The notes below the pieces were generated by a model. That model had not been told where the DNA came from and searched no databases. It saw only the letters and a program-made list of their open reading frames with translations. From assembly GCA_964035795.1 (NCBI GenBank), contig OZ038322.1, forward strand, positions 16,911,447 through 16,975,446: a DNA stretch of 64,000 nt, given 5' to 3'. How positions within the stretch are numbered: position 1 is the stretch's first letter; each line of letters begins with the position of its first letter. Shown here piece after piece: positions 25,801 to 39,888 of this stretch. Origin of the DNA: Pterobdella sp. o SKG-2022 (lineage: Eukaryota; Annelida; Clitellata; Hirudinida; Piscicolidae). A program made the position numbers and the translations under genes.

Positions 25801-28800
25801 TTTGAATAATTTAATAAAAATAAAATTGTTTTAAGTTTAAATACTATTTATTATTTTCGTTATGAAAATATCTAAGTCAACTTAAATCTTTTGATAAAAA
25901 TTTTTTTTTAAAAAGTTGCGAAGCTAAGTTACATTCAATTTGAAATTTTTGGATTTTATGTAAAACTAAAAAAAATTATTTTTGATTAAAAAAAATTAGA
26001 AACTTTAAGCTTTACTAATAGAAATAGTTGTTTCAACGAAATGTTGCCTCCCCCCCCATACACTCACTTTTGTTCCCATCCTGTTTGCCTGTTTTTATTC
26101 CATAGTCTGTAAATTAAATTGTTTGATTTAATTGATAAAATGTATCATACTGAAAATTATATAAATTATTGGTAACAAAAATTCAAATTTGCAAGAATAA
26201 ATTCTAAAATGAAACTTTAAATTGGCTTAAACACGGTCATAAAACTTTAATAAAATCAAAACTTTCCACTTCAAAACCAGTATAAAACCCATTAAAAATT
26301 ATTTTTAATTTTTTTATAAAGCAATAAATTCCAAAAAAAAGGAAAAAATTGGTCGGGAAGCAAAAGGAATAATGTTTACAGAATGCAAAATGGTTTGATT
26401 GAAACAAGATAAAAATTTATAGTTGCGATAAAATAATCACAAAATGTATATAAAAATGTCAATCTTAAAATGGATAATATATAAAATAGATTTATCTCTT
26501 AAAGTTGCTTTAAAAATCAGTGTAAAGGGGCAATTTATGCCTTAAAATTGCTCAAAAAGCGTTCAATCTTCATCGCAACCAGCAAGCTACACAACGCACC
26601 CCTACGTCCGTGCAACGAATGTCTTCAACATTTTCAATCAAAAAATAACTTTTTTTAGCTTTTTGGATAATTTTAGTGGCATTTAAATGAAAAATTTCAA
26701 AATTTATCGAGCTTTTTGAAAAGCTTATATAAAAATGTTTTTTTACCTTTTGATCCATGACGGGCTCTTCAATGAGGAAAAATTGATTATGAAGTAAATT
26801 TTAAAAAAATAAAAGTAAACTTGAAAATTTTCATAAAAATTTATTAGTGGAAAATCTAGTAAGCACAGCTATTTAATGTCTCGAGAGTAGTTTATCGTTG
26901 TGTTAGAAAACTTAAGCAAAATTTGAGGTTTTAAGACAGGGTTTTATGTATTTTCTATTTTTTTGTTCCTCAAATGAATTTATGACATCATTTAATAAAA
27001 AAACTATTTTTTTGGAGATTTAATGTTCAATAAAAGGAACAAAATTACTATCAAATGCTGCAACATCCAAACTTTATTTTAAAGCCACATACTTAATCGT
27101 CGCGAACACAAAAAGCAATATATCAAACGAAAAAAATAGCTTCCTTGTTTTCTCAAAAAAATGATTCCCTCCTCTTTTCTTACTTAATGCAGGCAAGTAA
27201 AAGTAAGAAGAATTGGGATGACAAAGGTTATTTTTAAATCAATTGATTTTCATTTTTATATGTTATTTTAAAATATTATTTACAACTGCACAAGCCTACT
27301 CGAAAAGTTATATTTTACATTCGACGGGTTTAAGAACCCAGACAGAACAAAGCAGACACATCTGTAATGACAATGCTGAAATAATTGCAACTTTTGTGGT
27401 AAACTGCTTGCTACTTTTAATTGCTCTTTTTATAAAGCTTTGAACACGTCATTTTGTGTCGTTTGAATAAGAAATTCCAAATTTAAAAACCTTTAACTCA
27501 AAAATTCATTAGAATAAATTAATTTCACTAAAAATATAAACGAAAAAACTGACCGTGAGTACTCTTGAAGTTGATTTTAAACCGAGAAGAGAGCAGGAAG
27601 AATGATGAGAAAGTGATTGAGATAATATTTGTCGATGTCATGAAATTGGGCGGAATGCTGTGACCACATAAAGTGTAGTCGTTATGATTTCTTTGTTGAT
27701 CTGGGTGTGTTTGATCCAATTGAGGATTTTTTGAATGTTTAGTGCCGTTAGTGGTTAGATTTTTGTGGAAGATGCGTAGAAGTTGATGTTTGGTGGGTGA
27801 CAACGATATTCGCAACAAGTCCGAGTGTCTACAACTGAATTTAAAATAATATCTTTTTAATAAAAAACTTCAAAAACATAAATTGAAATACTCAAAAACG
27901 CGAGCTTTAATTTTAATGTACAGGATCGTAAAGAAGGCTGATAGCCACACACAAGCTCCGTAAAATATTTCAATGGCACTGCATTGGTTGAGGATCAATA
28001 ACTCCTCGAGTCTTTATTTAATTGAAATTTTTTGAAGTGTAATTCAAAAGCTTTTTTAAAATGATTGATTTCATATGCGTCTCTCCTCTCAAATGCTGAA
28101 AAAATTAATCAAAAGTTTTTTTGAGGGCACTCTTATCGCTTTCAATTAATTATGCAGTGGCTGTTCATCACTTTTTTAAATCCTTTATATTTTAATAACT
28201 TTATTAAGCTAATCTGTCAATTTTTAATTTTCTCTAATGTTTCGAACTCATAAAGGCTACTAAACAGGAAAAAAATAAGTAAGCATATTTTGAAACACAA
28301 GTAAAAAAAAGTAATGAAAATATTATTATAACTTTTTTATAATAACGTTAGATCTTGTTTGATTGATCAATGTTATAACTAACTATTGAAAAAATAATTC
28401 AAATTTTGCATAAATTATAAAAAACTAATATACTATGGCTAAAGTTTTGTGATAAGCTTAGACTAATGGAGAACTATAACTTTTGTTCTAATATTTTAAA
28501 TGGATTATAAAACTTTTAAATTAACCTTTAAAACCACTTAAAAATCATATAAATAATGTTTAGAAAATAGTGATACTCTGAATAAAAGCTTAGCCCTCTG
28601 ATATAGTCTGGATTACCATTCTATAATGTATTGATGTGCATAGACGGTAGTATTAATTTGTTTTTACTATTGATTTTGAGCAATTTTTTAGTTATTATTC
28701 CTATGTTTATAGATGCTCTAATCAGTTTGAAGAATGTATTCTCAGATTATAGATCTTCATATTTATTTTTGTATTGATTTTAATATATTCAAATTTTTTA

Positions 28801-31800
28801 AAAGCAAAGTATATTTTTGCTTTTATAATTCTTCATTTATCCCATCTTATTATTATAAAACATTGCAACGTAAAATATTCATTAGAAATTGCAACCCCAG
28901 TAAACATAAAAAATTTATTCGCCAACTAAATTCAAATCTACTTACTACTTTCTTATTTGTTTGAATCGCACATAAACATGTCACATTCTACTCTTTTGAA
29001 TTAAAAATTGTTTATCGCCATCAATCTTGCTATTCATTTTCAAACTTATCCATCACTTCTATCTTTGAATCTTCCTACCATTTATTATGTCCTTCCAATG
29101 CCCCTAAAAGAGCAACGTTAAAATGATGCCGGAATAAATTGTTCCGATACTGAATGCATAATATTCCCCGTTAGAACCATGGAAAAGCGGTTTTTTAAGC
29201 TCAATAAAAACTTTAAAGCAAGAAAAAGTCGAAGTGTAACGGTAATTTGTTGATTTATATGAAGAAAAAAATTTAAATTTTAAATTTAAAACATAACTCA
29301 CATTTATTTATCATATGAAAATAATGATTTTTAAAAAAAGAAGGCATGCTTGGAGATGAATCATTGAAAAAGTTGAATTTTTACACGGTTTAAATTGAAT
29401 TTTGATCAACAAGAAGGATGGAATTAAAGACCGCCTCAAACCTCCTAGGCATATCATTGAAGTTGCGGTAGTCATTGTGAGCGCCATTGATTATTTCATT
29501 ATTTTGAGGGTTCCTATTTGGATTTCCAATATTATGAATTTGTTTTCGAAAATTTTTTGCGTAGGTGCTTTTCTTATCGGAGCTTTCAATATAATTATAC
29601 TCATAAATATCATTATTTTTTTGAATATTTTTATTGTGAACTATTTTATTTTCAAAATTTCCATTATCAAATATTTCATCATTCTGTTTTAGATTATTTT
29701 TAGCATTTTTTGGCAACGAAGGGAGGAAAAAATCCAGAAACTTCAACTGAATTCTTTCCCGTGGTGGAGCTACAATGATCAGCGTACAATTTGCTGGAAG
29801 AAAAAAGTTGGGGATGTTTGAATGGAGGGATGGGTTGTAGGGTGGTGAGTTGTAGGACGGTTGAATAAGAGGTGGTGAGTTGTTGAAGGGCGAATGAAAA
29901 AAAAGGAGGTTGAAAGGATGAGGGTGTTTTGTGAGACTAGCGGACTCAAGAGTGTTTTCAAGTCTCTTCGATGATTCATGCGCTTTTGAATGGGAAGTTT
30001 CGTGGTTGATGGATGACTTTTGCCGTTTTGTGTTTTCGAGTTTTTCATTTTTGAATGAATGCAAATATGAGACGCTAGAGGGAAAATTGTGAAAAGATGC
30101 GTTAGATTGTACAAGTGAGTAGTTAGTGAAAGTTGTAGAAGCGTGGATGAATGGATGAGTAATTGAATTGGATGTAGCTAGATTGGTCTTTTTGATAATG
30201 GTCGACTTCAATTGGCGTTTTAATGTAGGAGGGTCGGATACTTGCTCAAATGCACTTTGAGAGAATGTTATACTTTGTTGAGGAAAAGAATCTTTAGAAA
30301 GAAGAGAATTAAAAGATTTAAAATGAACTTCGGATTGGTGTTGGAGTGGAGGTTTGGAGAAGTAATTCAAAGAGGAAATGAATCCTTCGGAGTTTGGTGT
30401 CGTGAGGTCAATGATGTGGTAAGAAGAGTGTTGACATACATGCCCTGAAGATGTCCCTGCAAAAGGGTGATGATGAAGTTCGTTAAAATTTGAAGAAAAA
30501 AATTAATGGGATTGGTATGAAAAATGCGTGTTAATAAGGATTATATAGTATTTTTAAATTTATATAACATAAATATTTGCTCAAATGGGCGTTTAGGTTA
30601 ATTAATGGAATTTAGAAATGATTCAAAATGAATTGTTGTATGACTGAGTTTTTAAAGTTTTGAAAATAAAATCTAAAATTTATCTTTTGCCAAAGAAATT
30701 CAAAACATAAAAATATTTAAGGAATATTTCAAAATACCTTTGATGGAATAACTTTAATATTATTAAATTCCAAAATTGAAAAAAAATCACCCGTGTTGAG
30801 TTCGGAAGATTTAATATAACTCTCAGGAAAAGAATCCAAATTCAAATTTTCTTTCCCCTTTTTATTGTTCAAATGGTGACTGTTAAGATCATCAAAAGTG
30901 TCTGTTTTTTGACGCTTGACAGCTTCGTTTAAACTATCAGAAATAATGTTTTTCTCTGATGAAAGTTTCTTTCTCTTATCAAATGCAACATCGTTAGAGT
31001 TTGTTTTGGGGCTTAAAATCTCATGCTTTCCTCCATTTGAGCTGTTAACAAATTTATAGACCACCTTGAATCCCCTTTCATTTCTGCCTCTAAAGTTATC
31101 GCTTCTAAAAACCAATAACACATTGTACATTTGGGAAGTTATTTCCAATGTCTTCTCGCTCGTCTGACCACACATGTAAAAAAGTGCTTTAGAATCCGTA
31201 AGAAACTCCGTCATTTTGTTTGCACCGCTATACGACTTGTAAATATTATTTTTTACGTTACTTTCCTTTTTTTTATATTCTTGTTCTTCTTTTTGCTTGA
31301 CTTCTTTTCCATAGTAACCATCGTAAATATGCAGCGTGTCGCAGGTTGGAGCAGATGAACTTGAGAAAATAAATGTTTATTATGAATAAATGACGATTAA
31401 GAACTTTTTTGAAATTTTCAAAAATTTTAACTAATTTTTTCGATTTCGTGTTTTTTTGAGTTTCGAAAATTTCAATGCATAATCATTATATAATCTAAAG
31501 TCACAATCTAGCATTACCAATGTATTCTGACTTTTTAGCATCAATTTTTAAGCTTATCTTTATGAATTCTCAAAACCATTTGAAACCTTGATAATAAACT
31601 AGGAGTATAAAAATCTAATAAACATTATGAGACAAATTATGGAAGGTTGAAAGTGTTGAATTCTTTTACTGTTGATTAACTTCAGGTTTTTCATCAGTGA
31701 GAGATTACTAGTAACATTTGATATTTGAATGTTATTTTGCAAACGCAAATTTTATTAAATTCTAGAAAGCTATAATTAATTTTCATTGCACACGGCAAAT

Positions 31801-34800
31801 GAATATTTAATATTTTAAAAGTGTTTCTTAAAAATTCAACCATTTCAACACCCAAAGTATTAAAAAACCTCTAAACCAATTTGCAAAACATAAAAGCACT
31901 TTCAGCCCAATAGGACGATATAAGTAGGAAGACACGCTTTTTCACGAGACCATCACAAAAATAGGGCGTTTAAATCATAAAAATACTTTCTTCATTTTCT
32001 ATAAATAACAAAAAAATTCGAAAAACAACTTATGAGTTTTTAGGTAAAATTTTTAGAATAATACACAAACAAAAATATTCTGAGAAAATTATCAAAATTT
32101 ACACAAAACATAAAAGGGGAAAAATATTCAGCAAATGTTCTATTAAAAATTTTTTGAACAGAACATACCCAAGCTGTAACACCTCGAAACCCAATACCAC
32201 TGCTTCTCCGGGCAGTCCCTGTAGTTCATAGGTACAAGAGGCGTTTGGAGGGTAGCTTTGAGGGAAAGATGGAGAAAAAAACCAGCCCTATAATCAAAAA
32301 TTTCAAAAAATAAATATTTAAAATTTGTTGCGTTTTATGGGAGTAATTAATGCATGAAAAGTTACAAGAGGTATTTGAATGACTTGAATGAATTCAACTG
32401 AAATGTGTAGAAGAATGTTTTAATGAGATATTGACTTAAAGAACTTTATGCTTTAAAATTTAAATTTGAATAAAATATTATATAGCAATAAAATGAAGAT
32501 TTGATATTAATAATAAACTAGAAAATGTATTGCACTAATGGAGCTTTTATTGATACTGTTCATCTGTGTGTGATGGCGAGACGAGTTTTATACGTTGAAC
32601 ATGAGCATTTCGTTCATTGCAGTTTTATAGTGTTTTGAATAAATGAGTGTATTGTTTATGTCTGTATAAGATGTTACCACATGAATTTTGAAATTGCTCC
32701 AAATTACGACACTAATTGATCTTAAAAAAATCAAAGCATGACGAAAATATTCAAAACGATTTGTTCATAACAAAAAACAAATTAATAACGTAGACATAAC
32801 AACACTATAAACTATAACACGGTTTGAAATGATTAACACAGCACCGATCAAAATACTAAATAAATTCTTATAACAATCAAGCTGTCTAAAAAATTTCAAT
32901 ACAAATCAAATATTCATGAAATAATTGTAAAAATACCAAATACCTTTTTGGAAGTCTTCCTGCTCTGAAATAGAAAGGAACAGGTGGTGCCCCATTTTAA
33001 ATCTCCTCCTTTGTTCTTGTACAGCCCTTTAATGGAAGTTATTGGGTTTGAGAACCAGTTTGGGTTGTTTATTATTTTAGATTGGTTGGCGGTTATAATC
33101 GGTTGGATCAATCTATTAGAGAAATGGTTCTTATGGTTGGGTTTTTTTAGGTTATTTTAATTAAAAGATAAGCATTCTTTGGTTTTAATTGTGGTGATAT
33201 AGAAGTGCAATTGAAGAAAAAAATAAAAACAAGTGAAGTTGTTCAAATTTTGTCCAAAATTAACATTTGATTGCTCAAAATTTTTTATTTGAAGTTTTAT
33301 CTATATAAATATATGCTTTATTATCACAGATTTAAATAATAGTAATAATACATTCCCAAAACCAACTCAGTTTTCTAAATGTCATTTATATAAGTAATAC
33401 ATGGTTGCTTTTGTTTCAAACAGACCTTTTTTTCATATAATCTTAGTTTTTTTTTATTTAGTTATACTTGCATAATTTTTTAAAAAAATGTCATATCTAT
33501 GATAACATTACATTGCATTCAAGTCCATAATACTCAGTGGTCTAGAAACTCCTTAATACCACTATAATCATACTCGTAATTGGTTTGGTTTGATTTAATT
33601 AATTTGATATACAAAATTTTTTGTTAAAGTTTGAAAAACTCGCATTAACTTTTGAAAACTATTTCAAAAATATTCAAAAGTTTTTAATTAATTCACCAAT
33701 GAAACCTCAAAACGATTTTTTAATTAATATTTTTTCATGCACTTAATGGATCACATGAAAGACGACACAACTTGTTAAATATCACAAAGCTTGTTTGTGT
33801 GCCTGTGCGCATGTGTGTGTACAAGTTGTGGCTCCCTCTGTGCTATTTGAAAAATTTTTAAATAATTTTCCACAGTGTTTTAATTTGATCATTAAGATTG
33901 AAAAATTTTAGTTTTCAGGCCTCTCGTTCAAATTTCCAGAGATGTACTTCAATCAAACTTTAGTAATATATCAGCATAATCAAATTTGAGGAAAAAATGC
34001 ACCAGAATTCAATTTTATATTTAATAGTTTTCAATTAGTTCTGAATAGTTAAAATTAAAAAAAAATTTTGAATGGGCCTTCAGGCCTCAAACTACAAGCC
34101 AGTTTTCGTTTTTCTACGTCGTCTATTTTAGTTATGTTTCTATGAGATGAGATTCTAAAAATAAGGTTTTAACAAAAATTCAAACAAATGTGCGCATCTC
34201 AAAAGCTAAATTTGAATTCACAAAAAAATGAATTTTCAAACAACCAAGCTATAATTTTTGTTGAATAACTGAGACATATTTCATCATTACGATATATAAT
34301 TTAATTCAACATAAACTTTATTAAACTATATTCACACAAAAATATGTATTTCTATTGAATTTTTAAGCAATTTTGAATGATAAAACGTCACTGACTTACT
34401 TGCATCGATAAACTTATACGTAGCCCTGAAACCATCAAATTCTTGCGCATTGACTTCCGAGTGGAACTCCGCTATTAATGATCTTTGGAGGGAAAAGTAT
34501 TGAGTGGCGATTTCGGATTTGTTCCCGCACAACACGTGATCCGGAAGTTGTCCTAAATTTATTTCCGGTCTTTCGATGTTGAGAAACAAAGCTACTCTAT
34601 CTCGACACCTGCAGAAGTTTTGAGTCTTCACGTGCCTTAAATCATTTATTCATTTTCATATTCATGAAAAAAATATTCCTATCATAAATACTTGGATAGC
34701 TGTAAATATAATTATTATATGTATGTAGATTTTTGGTGTTTGTGAATACTTCAAAATGAACCGTTTGTTTGATATTGGAAATAACAACATAGTGTGAAAT

Positions 34801-37800
34801 GTCACCACACAATTTTTCTGTGAAAAAATCAAAAAGTTTTATCATCGAAACATGTAACACATTCAACAAGGTATAGAAGCCGCCATAAAACAAAACCGGT
34901 CCTTCTTAAAAGTTTACCTTTCAAGTTACATTTTTATAAAAAAAATATAACAACAACAAAATTTTTCAGAAATTTTTTTTTCTGAACGTATCGATAAGCT
35001 ATATTTCAAGTTATCCTGCTGGGAACTGGCTGCTCTTTGTAATGCCCACTATCCACGCTTAGCTTCTTTAAATGAAAAAAAAATTGTTAGTTTTAGAAAT
35101 TTTATTTCAGAAAAGCTCCGTTATATTTTATTCATATTTCATTAAAGTTTTCTATTTTTTTTAAAAAGCCGAGCGTTTTAGAATTAATTATACTCATTTA
35201 ACATACTTTAAAGTTTTTCCAACAATTATTCGTGCTATTTTTCATACGTTTGTTGTACAAATTAGTTTGAATTTATCAAAAAATTTGTCATGAGAATACT
35301 TGTTTATTACTTTTAAAATGATATTACTCTTCTGAGAAAAAATTAATTTAAAATATAAACAAGTCTTTTAATGAACTAGTTGGGGTTGGTTACTGAGAAT
35401 GGATTACCTGATATATGAAAGAGACTGACTGAAAGAATCTGGAAAACAAAAAAAGCATATGCATCAATTAAATGTGGAAAATATTTGTAAAGAACGATTG
35501 AGGAATCAGATGAATTTATGGTAATATTGCGTTGTAAATCTACAACTGAAAAAACATCAATATGATAATATTCATTGTTCAAAACAAGCAAACTTTCAAT
35601 ATGAGATCGTGTATTGAGGAGATGGCGATTTTAAGGAAATCAAACATTTAACAATGAAAACTTCATTTTAAAGTTCTTTTATCATGAAAAATGGTTTAAA
35701 ATAATAAGAAAAAGTTAGCAAAAAACCTTCAGAAAACTTCAGAGATGAAAAGAATCGCTCACTTTAAAAAAATAAAAAAAAAAACAAAATTATTTTTTTT
35801 ATGAAACTTTTTGCAGTGATATTGGAAATCCCTACTCATACGACAATAAAAGTACTTGACAAAAAATATGAGTTCACGAGTTTTGTAATTAAAAATTTAA
35901 ACCTTAAATAATTGCAATAAATAGAAAAATATTTCCAAAGTTTAAAGTTTCCAGTTTTAAAACAGAAGGACTTCTGGAACGATGGCAATCTTAAAATCAA
36001 ATTTTAATGACTATTCTTAAAACTAAAGACATAAAGCTTTTAAAAAGCATATTGATAGGCTTAGTGAAATTAATATTTTGACGTTGTATATAAACCTTAT
36101 TCTTCATGCATAAAACCTCAACTGCCAAGCATTCAAGCAAACTACATCCGTTGGTGAAAGCTTTTTACATCCCTCATTAAAACGCAGCCCAAAAATCTTA
36201 TTTAACCCTTTATTACTTGAAGATTATAAACATATCAAGTATTTTTTCAAATATACTGATCGATTTGTTGCAAAGTAGCAACACACGATTTGGTAGGACA
36301 TCCAAATGATAAAGCAAATTAAATTACGGTTTTCCATTTACTTACACGTTAATAAGAGGCGGTGGTAGATTGAAAACTTCAAAGTTAATTTCCACTAATT
36401 CTCCAATTTCGGCAACAAATGTGTATAAGAGACAAGAAATGGTGGAAGGGTATGGGAAAGGAAAGCCAGGGGAAGTGAATGTCCCTTTGGATTTTCCTTC
36501 ACTCTCGTGTAAGAGACAATTACAATCTGTAACAAAGGTTAAATTGCTAGCTGAATAATATTGATACATTGATGAAAGAATGCATGTAGATGAGGAACAA
36601 ATTGATTAGCGGGTTTGTTTGCAATGAAAAGACCAAATTAAGCAGATACATTGTAAGAAGGATTTATAAAATGAAATGTTTTTAAAATACTTCTTAAGCT
36701 TTTCTTTTACTATTCGAACGATAAACAACTATAATGGTTGAATAAAGGCTGGTATTATTTAGGGAAATATCCATCGAAACCAGCCAATACCAAAAGTAAA
36801 ATATTTAATTTCGATAATAACACAAAAAACCGCGTGACCGTGTTTGACTTTGAGTAAAAAAATCATTTAAAAAACTATCAAGCAATTAACATTATGTTAC
36901 GGCTGGGCGGTTCTATTATATATGCCGATTGCATGGCAAACTCCGAGGTTTCAAGCATTTCATATATGAACTTGGATAAATTCGCCTTTAAAATCATTTA
37001 TTTAAAGAATAAATCTTGAGTGATAGCTTCCAAATGGCATGAATATTAGATCGTAAAATTTTATGTTATTTGGGAACATAAAATAAATTCAAGAGTTGAC
37101 TCCCATTTAAGAATTTGATAGAACTTTTTATAACCACGGTTTTCAATATTACCAAAGTATCAATTTTAGCGTTATAAAAGTATTCCCTTTTGAACAAATT
37201 TTAATATAACGTTTCTTCTCAAATAACCTTATAATACCAGCATCAAGAAATCATTAATTAAAAAAATGGCTGATAAATGAAATTGGTGAAACTTTGAGAA
37301 AAATTTCAAATGCACTGTGTTTTATTTACTTTTTAATGCTACTGTTTTAGTTTTAATTAAGAATATGTGTTCAATAAAGGTATTTTTTGACCCGGCATGA
37401 ACAATTGAAAGAAGCATTCAACTGTTCACACACTGCACCTCAAAGCTTATGCTAAATGAAGTAAACCTCCAAAAATAGGAGTTTTTCAAATCTTATATTA
37501 AATTAATATGTTTTATGAACTAATTTGAAAAGATTTATTCAATACTTCAGAACATTTCAAATAGAAAATATTGATGAAGTACAATGGCCTGATTCTAAAA
37601 GTAAGGACAAAAAACAAAGTATTTATTAAATGACACGAAGCTTTTCGTAAGGCTAGCCTACTTTCAGTCTTTTATGCATTAGATTATTAAAAGAAAGAAA
37701 GGTGGTGTTGATGAATATTTGAAAAAATTAGAAGTATATCAAAAAATATATCAATAAAAAAGAAATTTTAAATAGTCGAATCCATAGCGTAGCAAAAAAT

Positions 37801-37904
37801 GAATATGATAAAAACAAACTTGATATGGGTAAACATGTTGAGAACATATAACAGACCTTTTTCGACGTGGTATAAGCTCTCGTATGCTATGCAGATGTTG
37901 TCAG
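22815..37904 (-). CDS. SOL-1-like protein with four CUB domains (5' incomplete)
   Basis: SOL-1 (suppressor of Lurcher) proteins are extracellular CUB proteins that modulate AMPA-type glutamate receptors. Exons (5' to 3'): 37904-37857 (tentative), 36526-36346, 34608-34400, 33026-32944, 32287-32169, 31359-30791, 30456-29601, 27828-27554, 24779-24605, 23682-23432, 22948-22815 (tentative end). All phases fit. CUB1: GTFTSPGFPFPYPS, CLLYTFVAE, then GFRATYKFID. CUB2: CSFLFQSRKTSKKGWFFSPS, CDTLHIYDGYYG, GFKVVYKFV. CUB3: EGFISSLNYF, CTLIIVAPPRERIQLKFLDF, CGHSIPPNFM. CUB4: CSFTYKATNDHKKGYFNSP, FFDVEGVKNKCDD, GFKAEYQF. CUB3 is split by a long low-complexity segment, and a Lys/Asn-rich linker separates CUB2 and CUB3. 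No signal peptide or transmembrane segment was found; they may lie in missed exons or the gap. The donor at 29601 is one of two possible in phase. Confidence 0.82.
24780..27553 (-). other. Long intron between CUB3 and CUB4
   Basis: About 2.8 kb. The flanking exons join in phase directly. No further exon was recognised, although a small linker exon could be hidden. Includes a run of C at about 26048-26057. Confidence 0.45.
33027..34399 (-). other. Intron between CUB1 and CUB2 of the SOL-1-like gene
   Basis: AT-rich, about 1.4 kb, including a short GT-rich stretch near 33790-33830. Nothing else recognised. Confidence 0.45.
34609..36345 (-). other. CUB1-internal intron of the SOL-1-like gene
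   Basis: About 1.7 kb separating the two halves of CUB1. AT-rich, with nothing recognised. Confidence 0.45.
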
Positions 37905-38527
37905 CTAGAGTGGCAAGTACAGAATATTTTTAATGTTTGCTTTTATTTTTGATAGTTATAATTTTAACTCAAGTATTTTACTTTGCAAATAAATAATAGA
38001 TCAATGAGCATTTAAACAAATGAAAACAAAAAAATGACCGGCGTGGGAGAGGTTGATAAATTTGAGAATAAACTTCAGGGCAATTAGAAGAGCAACATTT
38101 TTTTGGTTAAGTGCCATTTTTCAACAAAATCAATTACCAATTTTTATTATTTTATTTCATTACGATGCTTGTTCACTTAATCCGTCATAAACTTGAGCGC
38201 AGCATCTGGTGGAAATTGGTAGCATGAGCTGGAGTTTAGAGAAAATTTTTAGATTAATGTTTTAAGTGTGTTAATTTGAATTAATTTTATAATAAGTTTT
38301 TTAATTAAAAAATGTCAAACTGGAAAAATATAAATTAAGATAAAAAGCTTTTCAGCTAATTATACGTTTAAATAATTAAAAATAATGTATTTCGTTTTTA
38401 GCGTTATTTCAAGCCTTATTTTCAGATACATGCTATGCTACAGGTTGAATATTTCATGATCAAAACCTCATTATCCTTTTGAAAGCTTAATGATAATGAA
38501 CTATTTTAATGAAGTAAGTATAGAAAA

Positions 38528-38528
38528 C

Positions 38529-38578
<50 letters not shown>

Positions 38579-39586
38579 CCACCATCATCATCATCATCAT
38601 CACCATCATCACCATCAACATCACCATCATCACCATTATCATCACCATCATCACCATCATCACCATCAACATCATCATCACCATCATCATCACCATCATC
38701 ATCACCATCACCATTATCATCACCATCATCACCATCATCAATATCATCACCATCATCATCATCATCATCATCATCATCACCATCATCATCATCACCATCA
38801 TCACCATCATCACCATCATCATCACCATCATCACCATCACCATCAACATCATCATCACCATCACTATCATCATCACCATCATCACCATCATCATCACCAT
38901 CATCAATATCAGCACCATCATCACCATCATCATCACTATTATCATCACCATCATCACTATTATCATCACCATCATCACCACCATCACCATCATCACCACC
39001 ATCACCATCATTATCCTCAGCATCATCATCATCATCGCCATCAACATCACCATCATCACCATTATCATCACCATCATCACCATCATCACCATCATCACCA
39101 TCATCACCATCATCATCACCATCACCATTATCATCACCATCATCACCATCATCACCATCATCATCATCATCATCACCATCATCATCATCACCATCATCAC
39201 CATCATCACCATCATCATCACCATCATCACCATCAACATCATCATCACCATCACTATCATCATCACCATCATCACCATCATCATCACCATCATCATCACC
39301 ATCATCATCACCATCATCATCACCATCATCATCACCATCATCACCATCACCATCAACATCATCATCACCATCACTATCATCATCACCATCATCATCACCA
39401 TCATCAATATCATCACCATCATCACCATCATCATCACTATTATCATCACCATCATCACTATTATCATCACCATCATCACTATTATCATCACCATCATCAC
39501 CACCATCACCATCATCACCACCATCACCATCATTATTCTCAGCATCATCATCATCATCGCCATCATCATTATTATTATAATTATCC
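38528..39586. repeat. ATC/ATT trinucleotide satellite, about 1.06 kb
   Basis: Nearly unbroken trinucleotide array made mostly of CAT, CAC and a few AAT, ATT or CAA units. It reads as an open poly-His frame on + and poly-Met/Val on -. Rare interruptions mark internal structure: a CTCAGCATCATCATCATCATCG marker appears at about 39016 and again at about 39538, 522 bp apart. It lies about 0.6 kb upstream of the tentative first exon found for the SOL-1-like gene. Not a protein gene. Confidence 0.95.
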
Positions 39587-39888
39587 TCAAGAAAGTTATC
39601 TGTCTCAACAATAAACCCCCTCTCTACAGCTCAACAACAATCACCAGAGATGTAAACGTGGTGCTAAGGAAGCAATCCAACAGAAGTGCCAAAAAAATTT
39701 AAGAACACGTCAGCTTAAATCCGAGCAGTATGGATTTTTTTTTGTCTTCAATTGGTCCATAAACCTAACGACCATCGTTACACCGTTCAACAAACAACAT
39801 TACAACTTGGCTGAAGGCTACAAATGCCCTCGCTGACGCTTCAACCAGAGTTTCAAAAGAGAACTTTGGAAACTGGCACTCAACAACG

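Noticed and set aside
29104..29301. Possible exon (IELKKPLFHGSNGEYY) with a hydrophobic end
   Set aside because: It lies between the two CUB3 exons, which already join in phase. It has no CUB motif and its hydrophobic end reads straight into a stop.
38487..39614. 374-codon open frames on both strands (poly-His and poly-Met)
   Set aside because: They are simple readings of the ATC trinucleotide array; both strands are equally open and there is no flanking coding sequence.
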